51,036 nucleotides of DNA from Pirellulaceae bacterium (GTDB taxonomy: Bacteria; Planctomycetota; Planctomycetia; Pirellulales; Pirellulaceae), in contig JAKVBZ010000033.1 in the NCBI GenBank assembly GCA_022448645.1, positions 1 to 51,036 on the forward strand. The letters are read 5' to 3'. The position numbers were made by a program, and so were the translations under genes. Under the pieces are notes generated by a model that did not search any database, was not told the DNA's origin, and saw nothing but the letters and a program-made list of their open reading frames with translations. Shown one piece after another: positions 36,611-45,311 of the stretch; positions within the stretch are counted from its first letter, which is position 1, and each line of letters begins with the position of its first letter.

Positions 36611-37921
36611 TTAGAGGTATCTGTTGATGAGATGTTCCAACATCTCCTGTCTTCCACTCACGTTCGGCTCGATATCCCCTTTCTCCAGCATATAAGCTTC
36701 CAACGATTTCATACAGGCTTTTCCTGATTCAATTTCAGCTCCAATGCCAGAATCCCAGCTAGAGTACCTTTGACGCACGAATTGATCCAATTCTCCATCG
36801 GCTCGAATTTCTGCAGCTATCTTCAATCCACGAGCAAATGCGTCCATACCGCCGACGTGGGCATGCACCAAGTCAATCGGCTCAAAACTCTCCCGACGAA
36901 CCTTCGCATCAAAATTGACGCCCCCAGGGGCCAGTCCACCATATTTCAAAGCCATCAGCATCACTTGAGTGGTCAAATAGATATCCGTGGGAAACTGGTC
37001 GGTGTCCCACCCCAATAACATGTCTCCGGTATTCGCGTCGATCGAACCCAGCATGCCTTGCCCACCAGCATAGTCCATTTCATGCATCATCGTGTGACCG
37101 GCAAGTGTCGCGTGGTTGGTTTCCAGATTCAGCTTGAAATGCTCGGTCAGATCGTAGGCCCGCAAAAAATTGATGCAAGCAGCCGCATCAGAATCATATT
37201 GATGCTTGGTCGGCTCTTTAGGCTTGGGCTCAATGAGAAACTGCCCTTCAAATCCGATCTCTTTCGCGTGATCCACGGCCATGTGCAACAAGTTTGCTAA
37301 ATGGTCCAGTTCACGATGCATGTCGGTATTGTAGAGATTCTGGTAACCTTCGCGTCCGCCCCAAAAGACGTAACCGTCACCGCCCAATTCGTGGGTTACC
37401 TCCAGGCATTTCTTGACCTGTGCTGCGGCAAACGCAAACACATCCGCATTGGGACTCGTCCCCGCACCATGAACATAGCGAGGATGACTGAACAAGTTCG
37501 CAGTGCCCCACAAAAGCTTGACGCCCGTTCGCTCCTGTTGCTCTTGGAGCACCTTCACAACGGCGTCCAGATTCCGATGCGATTCGGCGAGTGTCGCGCC
37601 TTCTGGAGCAATATCACGGTCATGAAAAGCATAATATGGGTTACCCAGTTTTTCGAAAAGCTCAAAAGCCACGTGGACTCGGTTAATGGCATTCTCTACA
37701 GAATCCGTTCCATCTTCCCATGGCCGCACCATTGTAGGTGCCCCAAATGGATCGGCACCTCCGTGACGCATCGTATGCCAATACACAACACTGAAACGTA
37801 AATGTTCTTTCATCGTCTTGCCTTCGATCACTTCATTTTCGTCGTAGAAGCGATAAGCAAGCGGGGATTTCGATGTCGGACCTTCGAACGGAATGCGATC
37901 AACTTCAAAGAATTCAGGCAT
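36611..37921 (-). CDS. xylA: Xylose isomerase
   Basis: Converts D-xylose to D-xylulose in the cytoplasm; 436 residues, a class II enzyme by length. The start is the ATG at 37921 ([14 protein letters not shown]) because GGAG lies ten bases upstream; the longer frame adds 27 residues that do not fit. The catalytic histidine segment [13 protein letters not shown], the metal-binding [15 protein letters not shown] and [13 protein letters not shown], and [19 protein letters not shown] are all present. No xylulokinase is adjacent. The two-component pair downstream on the same strand might respond to a carbohydrate-related cue, but this is only suggested by position. Confidence 0.97.
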   Translation of the reverse strand: MPEFFEVDRIPFEGPTSKSPLAYRFYDENEVIEGKTMKEHLRFSVVYWHTMRHGGADPFGAPTMVRPWEDGTDSVENAINRVHVAFELFEKLGNPYYAFHDRDIAPEGATLAESHRNLDAVVKVLQEQQERTGVKLLWGTANLFSHPRYVHGAGTSPNADVFAFAAAQVKKCLEVTHELGGDGYVFWGGREGYQNLYNTDMHRELDHLANLLHMAVDHAKEIGFEGQFLIEPKPKEPTKHQYDSDAAACINFLRAYDLTEHFKLNLETNHATLAGHTMMHEMDYAGGQGMLGSIDANTGDMLLGWDTDQFPTDIYLTTQVMLMALKYGGLAPGGVNFDAKVRRESFEPIDLVHAHVGGMDAFARGLKIAAEIRADGELDQFVRQRYSSWDSGIGAEIESGKACMKSLEAYMLEKGDIEPNVSGRQEMLEHLINRYL

Positions 37922-38077
37922 CAGAAAATGACTCCATTGGGTAACGGTTTCTTGCGTTGCCAGTCGGTCCACAGATCCGTCTCCGACCACACCGGAATTC
38001 AACGTATGGTGTCACATTTGTCGTCAACCTTCAAGGACGCCAGTTGTCGAGAAGAGTCCTCAGAAATGGACAAGCCC

Positions 38078-38117
38078 AAAAAAACAGACCGTCCAGTGGG
38101 TAAAGACGCTGGACGGT
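38078..38117 (-). terminator. Intrinsic terminator of the EF-hand gene
   Basis: ACCGTCCAG (38088-38096) pairs with CTGGACGGT (38109-38117) around a 12-base loop. On the minus strand a T run (seven A at 38078-38084 on the plus strand) follows the stem after CTG. It separates the EF-hand gene from xylA. Confidence 0.85.
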
Positions 38118-38214
38118 TGCGGCAATCAAACATATCCGTCGATGTAGATTCTCAGACCACATCAACAGCAGTATCGATCGGCGAGTGAACTAGTCACACG
38201 CCGACAGATCGTGA

Positions 38215-38748
38215 CTAGCGATCGCGAGGACGTCGCCGAGGTTTTCGGAATTGGTTTCCCGACAGGTCCGAGGTGAAATACTCTCGAACTTCTAGCTTGG
38301 TGATCATGCCATCCTTATCCCGGTCAAGCTTCGACAACGCAGCCGCAGCAAGGGCAATCTCTCCTGAGCTGAGGCTACCGCTCCCGTCTGCATCCAAGAT
38401 TCGCATCAAGGGCAATTGCCGCCCACGCATCATTCCGCGTGTCTTCTTCTGAGCCAATTCGTCGGCCGAACCACGCTTCTTCTTGGCTCGACGTCCAACG
38501 CCCTGATTCGCCCGCCCACCAGACTTGCCCTGCCGTGCACGCCGCTGCTGACAACGGCAACCGTCCTCCCCAGGGCCGCTACGGCTCCCTCGTCCAACCC
38601 TTCGATTTTCACGTTTCTCGTCAAAAATGGCCGAATTGGGGTCAGTGTCCACCTGGTGCAAAGAATCGTCCGCTATAACCGGGAGCAGCAGGGAAATCCA
38701 TACCACAAGGATCAACACGAAACTTATCCTGTAAAGACAAATGTTCAT
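38215..38748 (-). CDS. Exported EF-hand protein with basic middle region
   Basis: A protein of 177 residues with an N-terminal signal or anchor (SFVLILVVWISLLLPVIA). The middle (residues 45-110) is very basic and rich in Arg, Lys and Gly, with CRC at 64-66 (RVGRGSRSGPGEDG, GVGRRAKKKRG). Two canonical 12-residue EF loops follow: D119 to E130 (DADGSGSLSSGE) and D142 to E153 (DRDKDGMITKLE), with acidic or oxygen ligands at the right positions. The end is basic again (RKPRRRPRDR). GGGAGG lies before the ATG. Calcium binding outside the cytoplasm is likely. The basic parts could bind polyanions such as nucleic acid or sulfated polysaccharides; this is inference. Confidence 0.85.
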   Translation of the reverse strand: MNICLYRISFVLILVVWISLLLPVIADDSLHQVDTDPNSAIFDEKRENRRVGRGSRSGPGEDGCRCQQRRARQGKSGGRANQGVGRRAKKKRGSADELAQKKTRGMMRGRQLPLMRILDADGSGSLSSGEIALAAAALSKLDRDKDGMITKLEVREYFTSDLSGNQFRKPRRRPRDR

Positions 38749-39349
38749 CTTTCCCTCCCACGATACACTCCGCCAAAGCGGTAATTGTTGACTGCTATTT
38801 CCCCACTAGTACAACCACCGGAATTTACCAGAGGTTCCGCTAAAACCATGTCATTCCCTAGTAATTCAGAAAAAAATCGCAAAACTGACCTGACTGCACC
38901 GTTTCTAGTTCAACAGCTAGCGGCCGGCCGGTCACCAGGCAACACGTACGTATTGCCCGGATGAGCCAACACCAGTACACTCCCAGTCCCAATTGGAAGA
39001 ATCCGCCGTGAACAGGTCTGGGACTGGCTGCGTAGAAACAGTGAAATTCAGCCATGCCAACGTTCGTTGGTCTTGTGAAGTCCGATTTGTCGGCAAACGT
39101 CATATATTCTCAGCCATGAAACAATAAGGTGCCTGCACAATATTGTGATTGGCAATTGTGATTGGCAACTAGAATCGTCCCGGAACAATCGTCTCAGAAC
39201 AATCGTCTCGGAACAATGACCCAGGTCCGGCAACGGCCAACGGCTGACAAAAACCAACGTAACAAGCTGCCTTATCGGGCAGCTTGCACCCCGTCGTTAC
39301 AACTATTATAGGCGGCGAAAGCACGTGTGAATGTTACAAGGAGGTTCGT
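38749..39349. other. About 600 bp spacer with small repeats and a hairpin
   Basis: No gene is supported. An 81-codon frame on the minus strand (38858-39103) has no clear SD or protein-like pattern. Short tandem repeats lie at 39142-39222. A 9-bp stem with loop TTATCG (CAAGCTGCC 39263-39271, GGCAGCTTG 39278-39286) lies just before the small ORF, without a T run. Confidence 0.45.
39142..39222. repeat. Two adjacent short tandem repeats
   Basis: ATTGTGATTGGCA occurs twice (39142-39154 and 39155-39167). A second repeat with a 14-bp unit (CGGAACAATCGTCT and a near copy) runs from 39181, with a partial third copy from 39209. Confidence 0.85.
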
Positions 39350-39565
39350 ATGGGAATCGTTGATTCGATTTGGAGCTACCGTCCGATGATAGAGATACTT
39401 TCCTCGTTTGCTCGCAAAGTCATCTCTCTGACACGGACCGCGACTGTCGAATTAGCGGAACCAATTCATGAATGGTTGAACCGTTCATGTAATGATTCTT
39501 GTGGGTTTCAATATCGTGTCGTTCCGAAATCTAAGTGCCGTATCGGATGTACTGGTCTTTTATAA
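39350..39565 (+). CDS. Small unknown protein with a very strong ribosome binding site
   Basis: A 71-residue frame starting MGIVDSIWSYRPMIEILSSF. AAGGAGG stands five bases before the ATG, one of the best SD sequences in the window, which argues for real translation. The first 45 residues could form amphipathic helices; the end is basic and has three Cys (NRSCNDSCGF, SKCRIGC gives four in total). I recognise no family. It lies 55 bp before the FlgM-like gene on the same strand and could be cotranscribed with it. It could also be a leader peptide that controls the downstream gene. Confidence 0.5.
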   Translation: MGIVDSIWSYRPMIEILSSFARKVISLTRTATVELAEPIHEWLNRSCNDSCGFQYRVVPKSKCRIGCTGLL

Positions 39566-39620
39566 CCGGGGCCATCGTTTCCGGATTCGCTACGAGTTGA
39601 TTTTTCTAGGAGGAAGTCAA

Positions 39621-39905
39621 ATGCAGATACATGGTCCCGGACATGTCCATAGGCCTCAACCAATTAATCCACCTCAGCAACCGTCCGTTCAGCCAACGAA
39701 CACGGCACCTTCATCGCCCGCAATCCAGGCCGCCGATGAAGTAAGCATTTCTGAGGCCGCGCAGGCTGCTAGCCGCACGCACGACTCGGCACCCGTTCGA
39801 CTCGATCGTGTTGCAGACATCCGTGCGCAGATTGCAAACGGTACTTACGAAACGGCGGAAAAGCTTGATGCAGCCGTCGAGCGTCTGCTTGACGAAATCG
39901 GGTAA
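39621..39905 (+). CDS. FlgM-like anti-sigma-28 factor
   Basis: A protein of 94 residues, started at the ATG at 39621 because AGGAGG lies seven bases upstream. The first half is Pro/Gln-rich and probably disordered (HRPQPINPPQQPSVQPTN). The second half has the FlgM sigma-binding pattern: DEVSISEAAQAA, then VRLDRVADIRAQIANGTY and ETAEKLDAAVERLLDEI. FlgM holds sigma-28 until the flagellar hook is finished and is then exported. No flagellar gene is nearby, which is usual for planctomycetes, where flagellar genes are scattered. The symbol flgM is likely but the isolated context leaves room for another sigma partner. Confidence 0.82.
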   Translation: MQIHGPGHVHRPQPINPPQQPSVQPTNTAPSSPAIQAADEVSISEAAQAASRTHDSAPVRLDRVADIRAQIANGTYETAEKLDAAVERLLDEIG

Positions 39906-40116
39906 CGCTTGCAATAGAGTATGTTGGTGGCATACAATCACAGTCTGGGGTTTATTTACGAATTCCACTGTGTCTAGGGCGGTTCGAATCCACTGTTCCT
40001 CCTGGACCTGCGAGAAACCTGCCAAATTTGGTTTTCCGGTTTTGTCAAACGTTTGAGATACCGTGAAACTCGAAACGGACAGGACACACCGTGAGCCACA
40101 TACACCGAGCGACTTG

Positions 40117-40620
40117 ATGTCGAATGACTTTTCTCTGGAATCGATTCAGGTCTCCTCTACGCCTCAAAAGCGATTTGAGGAGTATCTACAGAGTCGAGGC
40201 AAGCGCTGTACTGATCAGCGTCGAAGGCTCGTTGACTACATTTTTAGTACCCACGAGCATTTCGATGCGGAATCTTTGATCGCTCAACTACCTCGAAAGA
40301 ACGACAAAGGATACGTCAGTCGAGCGACAGTATTTCGCACGCTAAAAGATCTCGTAGATGCAGGATTGTTGAATAAATTGGATTTGGGAAGCCGTACCGT
40401 ATTCGAACACGATTACGGCTATCCATCCCACGACCATCTGCATTGCACCAAATGCGATCAGTTAATCGAATTTCAGTCAGAAGAGCTGAGAGAACTGCGG
40501 CAGCGAGTCGCACAACAACACCAATTTCGTGTCACAGGTCATCGGCTTATCATTTCCGGTATCTGCGAGAAGTGTGCACGTAGCAAGCGGCGCCAGCGAC
40601 GTCCCGTCGACATGATTTGA
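40117..40620 (+). CDS. Fur-family transcriptional regulator
   Basis: A metal-responsive repressor of 167 residues. The winged helix is seen as FEEYLQSRGKRCTDQRRRLVDYIF with SRATVFRTLKDLVDAGLLNKL. The dimerisation domain has the metal ligands HDHLHCTKC, and the second zinc pair in GICEKC near the end. The ATG at 40117 is preferred; a GTG at 40063 would add 18 residues. The long gap and lack of a metal-uptake gene next door leave open whether it is Fur, Zur or PerR. The C-terminus is basic (RSKRRQRRPVDMI), an unusual tail. Confidence 0.92.
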   Translation: MSNDFSLESIQVSSTPQKRFEEYLQSRGKRCTDQRRRLVDYIFSTHEHFDAESLIAQLPRKNDKGYVSRATVFRTLKDLVDAGLLNKLDLGSRTVFEHDYGYPSHDHLHCTKCDQLIEFQSEELRELRQRVAQQHQFRVTGHRLIISGICEKCARSKRRQRRPVDMI

Positions 40621-40803
40621 TGTTCCTTGTGGTCCTTGTCCATTGAATTTCGGGGTGGCTTGAACGTATAGGGCAGGGCGGGGAAACACCCTCCGCGTTC
40701 TATCACTGGCTTCCTCTTTCAGCGAATATCAAATGTCCAGGACGACCAGCGCTATCGATACTGGCACTAAACGGACCAGTTTTTTTATCCAAGGTGGTCT
40801 ACA

Positions 40804-42336
40804 ATGTCGCTCTACGAATGGACTCTAGGAGTCCTTTCCTCGTGCAGTTTTCGCCCGCCTGCTATCTGCCTCGGGATCCTATTGGCAATGCTGGTACAGC
40901 CGACTAGTTCGGCGGTAACGGCCGAACCTGCAGCGTCCACAGAGACATGGGACGCGTTTTATATTGGTGACAGCCGAGTCGGTTATGCTCATACGACTTG
41001 GCGCTACCTTCATGACGAAGGACGTCAACTCATTCGTTGGTCTAGTACTAACCACCTCTCGTTGAAACGTTTCGGTCAGTCCGTGACACAAACTTTGAGA
41101 CTCGCCAGTCTCGAATCGACCGACGGTCAGCTTATCCGCTTTCGTAGCGAACTGGCACAAGGTACCGTGCCCGTGGTCGCTCGGGGACAAGTCCTTACCG
41201 ACAAACTACGATTGGAGACAACGTCTGCTGGAAAAACGGAGACAGCAGATCTGACATGGGACACATCATGGCTTGGATTCGCCGGCAGTGATCAATTATT
41301 GCAGCGAGATCCGTTGAAACCGGGCGACGTTCGACGCTATTCCACATTACTACCAGTGCTTAACCAAGTTGCTGAGGTCGAGTTAAAAGCGGTCCGCCTG
41401 GAAGCCACAGAACTTTTAACCGGAGTTCATCAATTGCTGCGAGTTGAAAGTACGTCAAAAGTGAATGACGTCATAATCCAATCGGTCACGTGGGTAGACA
41501 AGACAGGACAACCTCTCAAGTCGTTCATCCCAACCCTGGGACAATATGGCTACCGAACAACTAAGGAACAGGCTCTAGATAAAACGGAAGAGGTAAGTTT
41601 CGACCTGGGACAGTTCAGTACAGTCCGGCTGCAGCGTTCCATTCCTAATCCTCATCGCACAAAGCAGATCGTTTATCGTGTGCAGCTCAAGGACACGGAC
41701 CCCAGCGCGATCTTTGTGACGGGAGCTTCCCAAAGTGTCAAGGCGATCGATGAACAGACAACTTTGGTGACTGTCAGCTCGATTCGGCCTGCAGACCCTC
41801 CCAAATTGTTATTCGCTTCCATTCGCAAACCTACGCCGGACGACTTGACCGCCAACAACTTGATTCAGAGTGACAACGAAAAGATCGTACAGATGGCACG
41901 AAGCTTCTCCTCGGAAAGCGACCCTTGGCAAGTCGCCTGCAAACTGGAACGATATGTTCATGAACAGGTCCAAGTAAAAAACTTTTCTCAAGCTTTTGCC
42001 ACAGCGGCAGAAGTCGCCGCTTCGTTAGAAGGAGATTGCACGGAACATTCCGTTCTGCTGGCCGCCCTTTGCCGTGCATGCGGTATTCCAGCTCGAGTCG
42101 CCATGGGCCTCGTGTACTACCCTCCCGAAAATGGGTTTGCCTATCACATGTGGAACGAGGTTTGGATCCAGGATCGCTGGGTACCGCTCGACGCCACCCT
42201 CGGACTGGGTGGCATCGGGGCAGCCCATTTAAAACTGGCTGACTCCAACCTCAAAGGCGCAACGGCCTACTCAGCTTTCCTGCCTGTCTTGCAAGTCTTG
42301 GGACGAATCCATCTCGAAATCGAAGAGGTGCAATGA
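40804..42336 (+). CDS. Exported transglutaminase-like (papain-fold) protein
   Basis: A protein of 510 residues. A hydrophobic N-terminal segment (PPAICLGILLAMLVQPTSSAVTAEP) is a signal peptide. The middle has a beta-rich module typical of planctomycete and proteobacterial proteins of this class. The transglutaminase core shows the triad: C412 in GDCTEHSVLLAALCRACGIPARV, H448 in YHMWNEVW and D463 in PLDATLG. Such proteins act as proteases or cross-linking enzymes outside the cytoplasm. AAGGTGG lies before the ATG. It precedes the DUF1080 gene on the same strand by about 130 bp. Confidence 0.9.
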   Translation: MSLYEWTLGVLSSCSFRPPAICLGILLAMLVQPTSSAVTAEPAASTETWDAFYIGDSRVGYAHTTWRYLHDEGRQLIRWSSTNHLSLKRFGQSVTQTLRLASLESTDGQLIRFRSELAQGTVPVVARGQVLTDKLRLETTSAGKTETADLTWDTSWLGFAGSDQLLQRDPLKPGDVRRYSTLLPVLNQVAEVELKAVRLEATELLTGVHQLLRVESTSKVNDVIIQSVTWVDKTGQPLKSFIPTLGQYGYRTTKEQALDKTEEVSFDLGQFSTVRLQRSIPNPHRTKQIVYRVQLKDTDPSAIFVTGASQSVKAIDEQTTLVTVSSIRPADPPKLLFASIRKPTPDDLTANNLIQSDNEKIVQMARSFSSESDPWQVACKLERYVHEQVQVKNFSQAFATAAEVAASLEGDCTEHSVLLAALCRACGIPARVAMGLVYYPPENGFAYHMWNEVWIQDRWVPLDATLGLGGIGAAHLKLADSNLKGATAYSAFLPVLQVLGRIHLEIEEVQ

Positions 42337-42463
42337 AAAGTGAAGAAATCTCTCATTTATTTGCTAAGATAGGGGCAAGCGGCTTCAGGAAGAACAGACT
42401 CTACCCAACGCAAATATGAATGACGGTGATCGTCTGATCGTTTACCCCCAAGGAAGACCTACA

Positions 42464-43207
42464 TTGAACCACCCAATAAAATCATCCATCGCATCCGCAA
42501 ACATCCTACTGATACTCACACTCGGCAGTTTGCCTGTTCGCGCAGCAGACAACGACGCCAAACCACAACTTGAACCCGGTTTTGTCTCCATGTTTGATGG
42601 CAAGACCCTAGACGGCTGGACCGTCGTGCCTGCTAAGACCAAGGAAGCATGGACAGCCGAAGCGGGAATGATTGTCGGAAACGGGGATAAAGGTACCGGT
42701 TACCTGGTGTACGAAAACAGAGAATTCGCTGACTTCGAAATGAAATTGAGTTACCGGTTGCCAGGAAAAGGCAACAGTGGCATTAACATTCGGGCCCGTG
42801 ACGACAAAACTGGCAAGCGTCGATTCCAGTCTTATCACGCCGATCTGGGCCATGTCGGCATCGGCAAGCAGGTGTTAGGCGCATGGGATTTCCATACACC
42901 TGGCCGAGTCGAGCACGCCTGTCATCGCGGGCAGAGTCTTGTAATCGACGCAAACGACCAGCCTACCGTCACAGACATTGCCGGAGCCGTAACGTTGGAT
43001 GACATTCGCCAAGGCGATTGGAACCACGTGCATATCATCGCCAAGGGAAACCGCTTCCAACTCGCCATTAACGGAAAGCCGGCCTCGGAGTTCACCGAAC
43101 ACCTTCCCCCAGCGCGGCGATTTCATCGAGGAATGATTCAGCTACAACTGCACGATCCGCATATGGTAGTCCAGTTTAAGAACATTCGAATCAAGGTATT
43201 GAGATAG
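42464..43207 (+). CDS. DUF1080 protein (3-keto-disaccharide hydrolase-like)
   Basis: A secreted single-domain protein of 247 residues. I prefer the TTG at 42464, because AAGGAAG lies seven bases upstream and the result is a good signal peptide (IASANILLILTLGSLPVRA). The domain opens with GFVSMFDGKTLDGWTV and keeps family marks such as YRLPGKGNSGINIRARD, GDWNHVHIIAKGNRFQLAINGKPASEF and a beta-strand end. The fold is concanavalin-like. Some relatives hydrolyse 3-keto-glycosides made by Gfo/Idh/MocA dehydrogenases, and such dehydrogenases occur elsewhere in this window, though not next to it. Confidence 0.9.
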   Translation: MNHPIKSSIASANILLILTLGSLPVRAADNDAKPQLEPGFVSMFDGKTLDGWTVVPAKTKEAWTAEAGMIVGNGDKGTGYLVYENREFADFEMKLSYRLPGKGNSGINIRARDDKTGKRRFQSYHADLGHVGIGKQVLGAWDFHTPGRVEHACHRGQSLVIDANDQPTVTDIAGAVTLDDIRQGDWNHVHIIAKGNRFQLAINGKPASEFTEHLPPARRFHRGMIQLQLHDPHMVVQFKNIRIKVLR

Positions 43208-43393
43208 CTCGGTGCTTGAAACTGATTGCAGGATGCAAGATTCGGGATGTTCAACATCCCCAAGCCTAATCCTATGGCACTCCGTAGAACACATATTCCG
43301 TCCTGATGATTGCTGCCGACCCGGCCTGACTGCACGAGACCACACTCGGTGAGAGTAGAAGTTAACACCACTTGCCTATGATGAGCACATCAT

Positions 43394-43434
43394 TCAAAAA
43401 AACAGGGTGTGCCCCTGTAAGGAACACACCCTGT
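43394..43434 (-). terminator. Intrinsic terminator of the first LamG/PEP-CTERM gene
   Basis: ACAGGGTGTG (43402-43411) and CACACCCTGT (43425-43434) form a perfect 10-bp stem. On the minus strand it is followed by a run of T (A run at 43396-43402 on the plus strand). Confidence 0.9.
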
Positions 43435-43484
43435 CAGCAATCTATCGAGTTAGTCGTTGCGAACCTAAACGTAGGGGCGTTATT

Positions 43485-44948
43485 CTAAATACGGCGGCGG
43501 CCAAAAATCAAACATAATAGGCCAGCAGCCAATAGTAAAATAGATCCCGGCTCGGGAACTAATGAAGCTCCAGAGGCACCGTCACCAGGCGAGATGGTTC
43601 CGCCCTGATTGTTCAAATCGCCGCCCACGGTACCGTTCCCAGTGACAGCTCCAGCTAGAAGGTTGAGCGTACCGCCACCAGATGTCAACGTGTTGCGAAT
43701 AGCCAGTTCTCCTGGCCCCATTTTGGTCATGGTGTTGCCACCAAGGTCGAGTGTGTTGTTAAAGGTAAGCGAGGCGTTCGTGACAACTATGACATCCGTA
43801 TTGGTATGCAAGTTGACCGCAGCTTGGAACTGATGGCTACCCATTAGTACTTGGATACTGGAGTTGTCGGGCGATGTTCCTGAATTCAGGTTGATGGCAC
43901 CCGTGCCGGCCACGGCATATGTCTGGGAATTAAGAAACTCAATGCTTTTGACCGCAGTCACGTCGGTTTCCATATAGACGACACGCGGTGCGGTAATGAC
44001 GCTACCGAACACTGCCGTTTGGGTAACCTCGTTAGGTACCCCAGTAGGCGTCCAATTGCCTCCAGAGTGCCAATCGCCCGATGCATCATTCCTCCATTCA
44101 CGCTTGATAATCGGCCCGCCTCCCGCTCCCCCGGCCGCGCTGAAGTGTGCCATCACGCGATCGGCATCCAGTGCTAAGCCATTATAAATGGCAACTTCGT
44201 CAATGTATCCTGTATAGTCTGGACCTCCGGCTGTCACGGTGCCCAAGGTTCCGATGAAGAAATCACCCTGTGCTGATGCACCAGGACCTTTATTGATGTT
44301 GTCTTCAAAAGCGACCTGTTCGCCGTTGAGGTAAAGGGCCATCTCGGTCGACCCGTTATAGGTGCCCACGACGTGTGTCCACTCGTTTAGAATCACGGTG
44401 TCGACAGGAGAATCAACTCTGTGGTTCCCTCCTGCCCAACCGTCGGTGTGAAACCTCACATTATGAGCGGGATTCGCGGCACTACCCGAATTGACAATAA
44501 ACGCATCAGAGGCATTATCATCCGAGTTGCTTCGCGAAACGACATGCCAATTCCCATCATTTGCACGATGTGCATCTGGGTTCATCCAATACTCAATGCT
44601 AAAGGCAGTACCGGTATCAAGGTCCAGTGCCGCGTTGCTGTCGAGTACCTGAATGAAGGAGTTCACACCATCGAAGTGGGCGGCCGTATCCCCCGCAACC
44701 GCTCCGGGATGCCCGAAGGAAACACCCCCATTGGGCGTGCCGCTCTCACCGTCACCGAATAAATTGATAACTGAACCTGACCCATTGGTTCCTAATGGCT
44801 CACCCAACCGGTAATACGCGGTAGGACTGTCGGCTAAAACCTCATCTTGATAAGTCTGGCCTTGGACCGATTGTGGTGCGATTGTCGCGAACAGAGTCAA
44901 AGCGACAGCACAGCTTAGCTTCATGAAACGCACTGCAAAACGAGTCAT
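43485..44948 (-). CDS. LamG-domain PEP-CTERM surface protein (copy A)
   Basis: An exported protein of 487 residues. AAGGAGA lies before the ATG and the signal peptide is MTRFAVRFMKLSCAVALTLF with cleavage near VQGQ. A LamG domain follows (YYRLGEPLGTNG, IEYWMNPDAHRANDGNWHVVSRS, NEWTHVVGTYNGSTEMALYLNGEQ, YTGYIDEVAIYNGLALDADRVMAHF). Residues 300-460 form a beta-helix-like autotransporter-type repeat region (LTFNNTLDLGGNTMTKMGPGELAIRN). The tail SLVPEPGSILLLAAGLLCLIFGRRR is a PEP-CTERM signal. It shares its LamG part, at nearly identical DNA sequence, with the gene at 45312-46208. It probably sits at the cell surface as a glycan-binding protein. Confidence 0.88.
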   Translation of the reverse strand: MTRFAVRFMKLSCAVALTLFATIAPQSVQGQTYQDEVLADSPTAYYRLGEPLGTNGSGSVINLFGDGESGTPNGGVSFGHPGAVAGDTAAHFDGVNSFIQVLDSNAALDLDTGTAFSIEYWMNPDAHRANDGNWHVVSRSNSDDNASDAFIVNSGSAANPAHNVRFHTDGWAGGNHRVDSPVDTVILNEWTHVVGTYNGSTEMALYLNGEQVAFEDNINKGPGASAQGDFFIGTLGTVTAGGPDYTGYIDEVAIYNGLALDADRVMAHFSAAGGAGGGPIIKREWRNDASGDWHSGGNWTPTGVPNEVTQTAVFGSVITAPRVVYMETDVTAVKSIEFLNSQTYAVAGTGAINLNSGTSPDNSSIQVLMGSHQFQAAVNLHTNTDVIVVTNASLTFNNTLDLGGNTMTKMGPGELAIRNTLTSGGGTLNLLAGAVTGNGTVGGDLNNQGGTISPGDGASGASLVPEPGSILLLAAGLLCLIFGRRRI

Positions 44949-45247
44949 GCACAGTTCTCCTTAAACAATTGATTTAGGTGAAATGCTGTAGTTAATTATT
45001 GATCGAGCAAGAGGCAAGGGAGGAACGAATGAGTCTATATATTCACCCTAGACTAAAATTTAGTGTACACGGTTTCATCGAAATTAGCAAGCATGAGGCA
45101 GCGTTTTCAAGGCTGAAACGGTACGCCTTGATGCGAGTAATCGACGCGTAGGTTAGGCCGACCATATTACGACGATCTCCTCCTATAGACCAATATCTCG
45201 CGTGCTCGGGCAGGGCGGGCCCAAGCGGATTTCAACGAAGAGAAAAC
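44949..45247. other. Spacer between the two LamG genes
   Basis: About 300 bp with no recognised gene. It should carry the promoter of copy A; no strong boxes are seen. Confidence 0.5.
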
Positions 45248-45275
45248 AAAAAAGGCGGGGTCTTGCGACCCCGCC
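45248..45275 (-). terminator. Intrinsic terminator of the second LamG/PEP-CTERM gene
   Basis: GGCGGGGTC (45254-45262), loop TTGC, GACCCCGCC (45267-45275). On the minus strand six T follow (A run 45248-45253). Confidence 0.95.
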
Positions 45276-45311
45276 AATAAACAATCTCAACGCTAAAACA
45301 CGCTACTCAGA

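Noticed and set aside
39981..39991. GGTTCGAATCC, resembling the T arm of a tRNA
   Set aside because: No matching 5-bp T stem, no anticodon arm and no acceptor stem can be formed with the surrounding bases; no CCA end.
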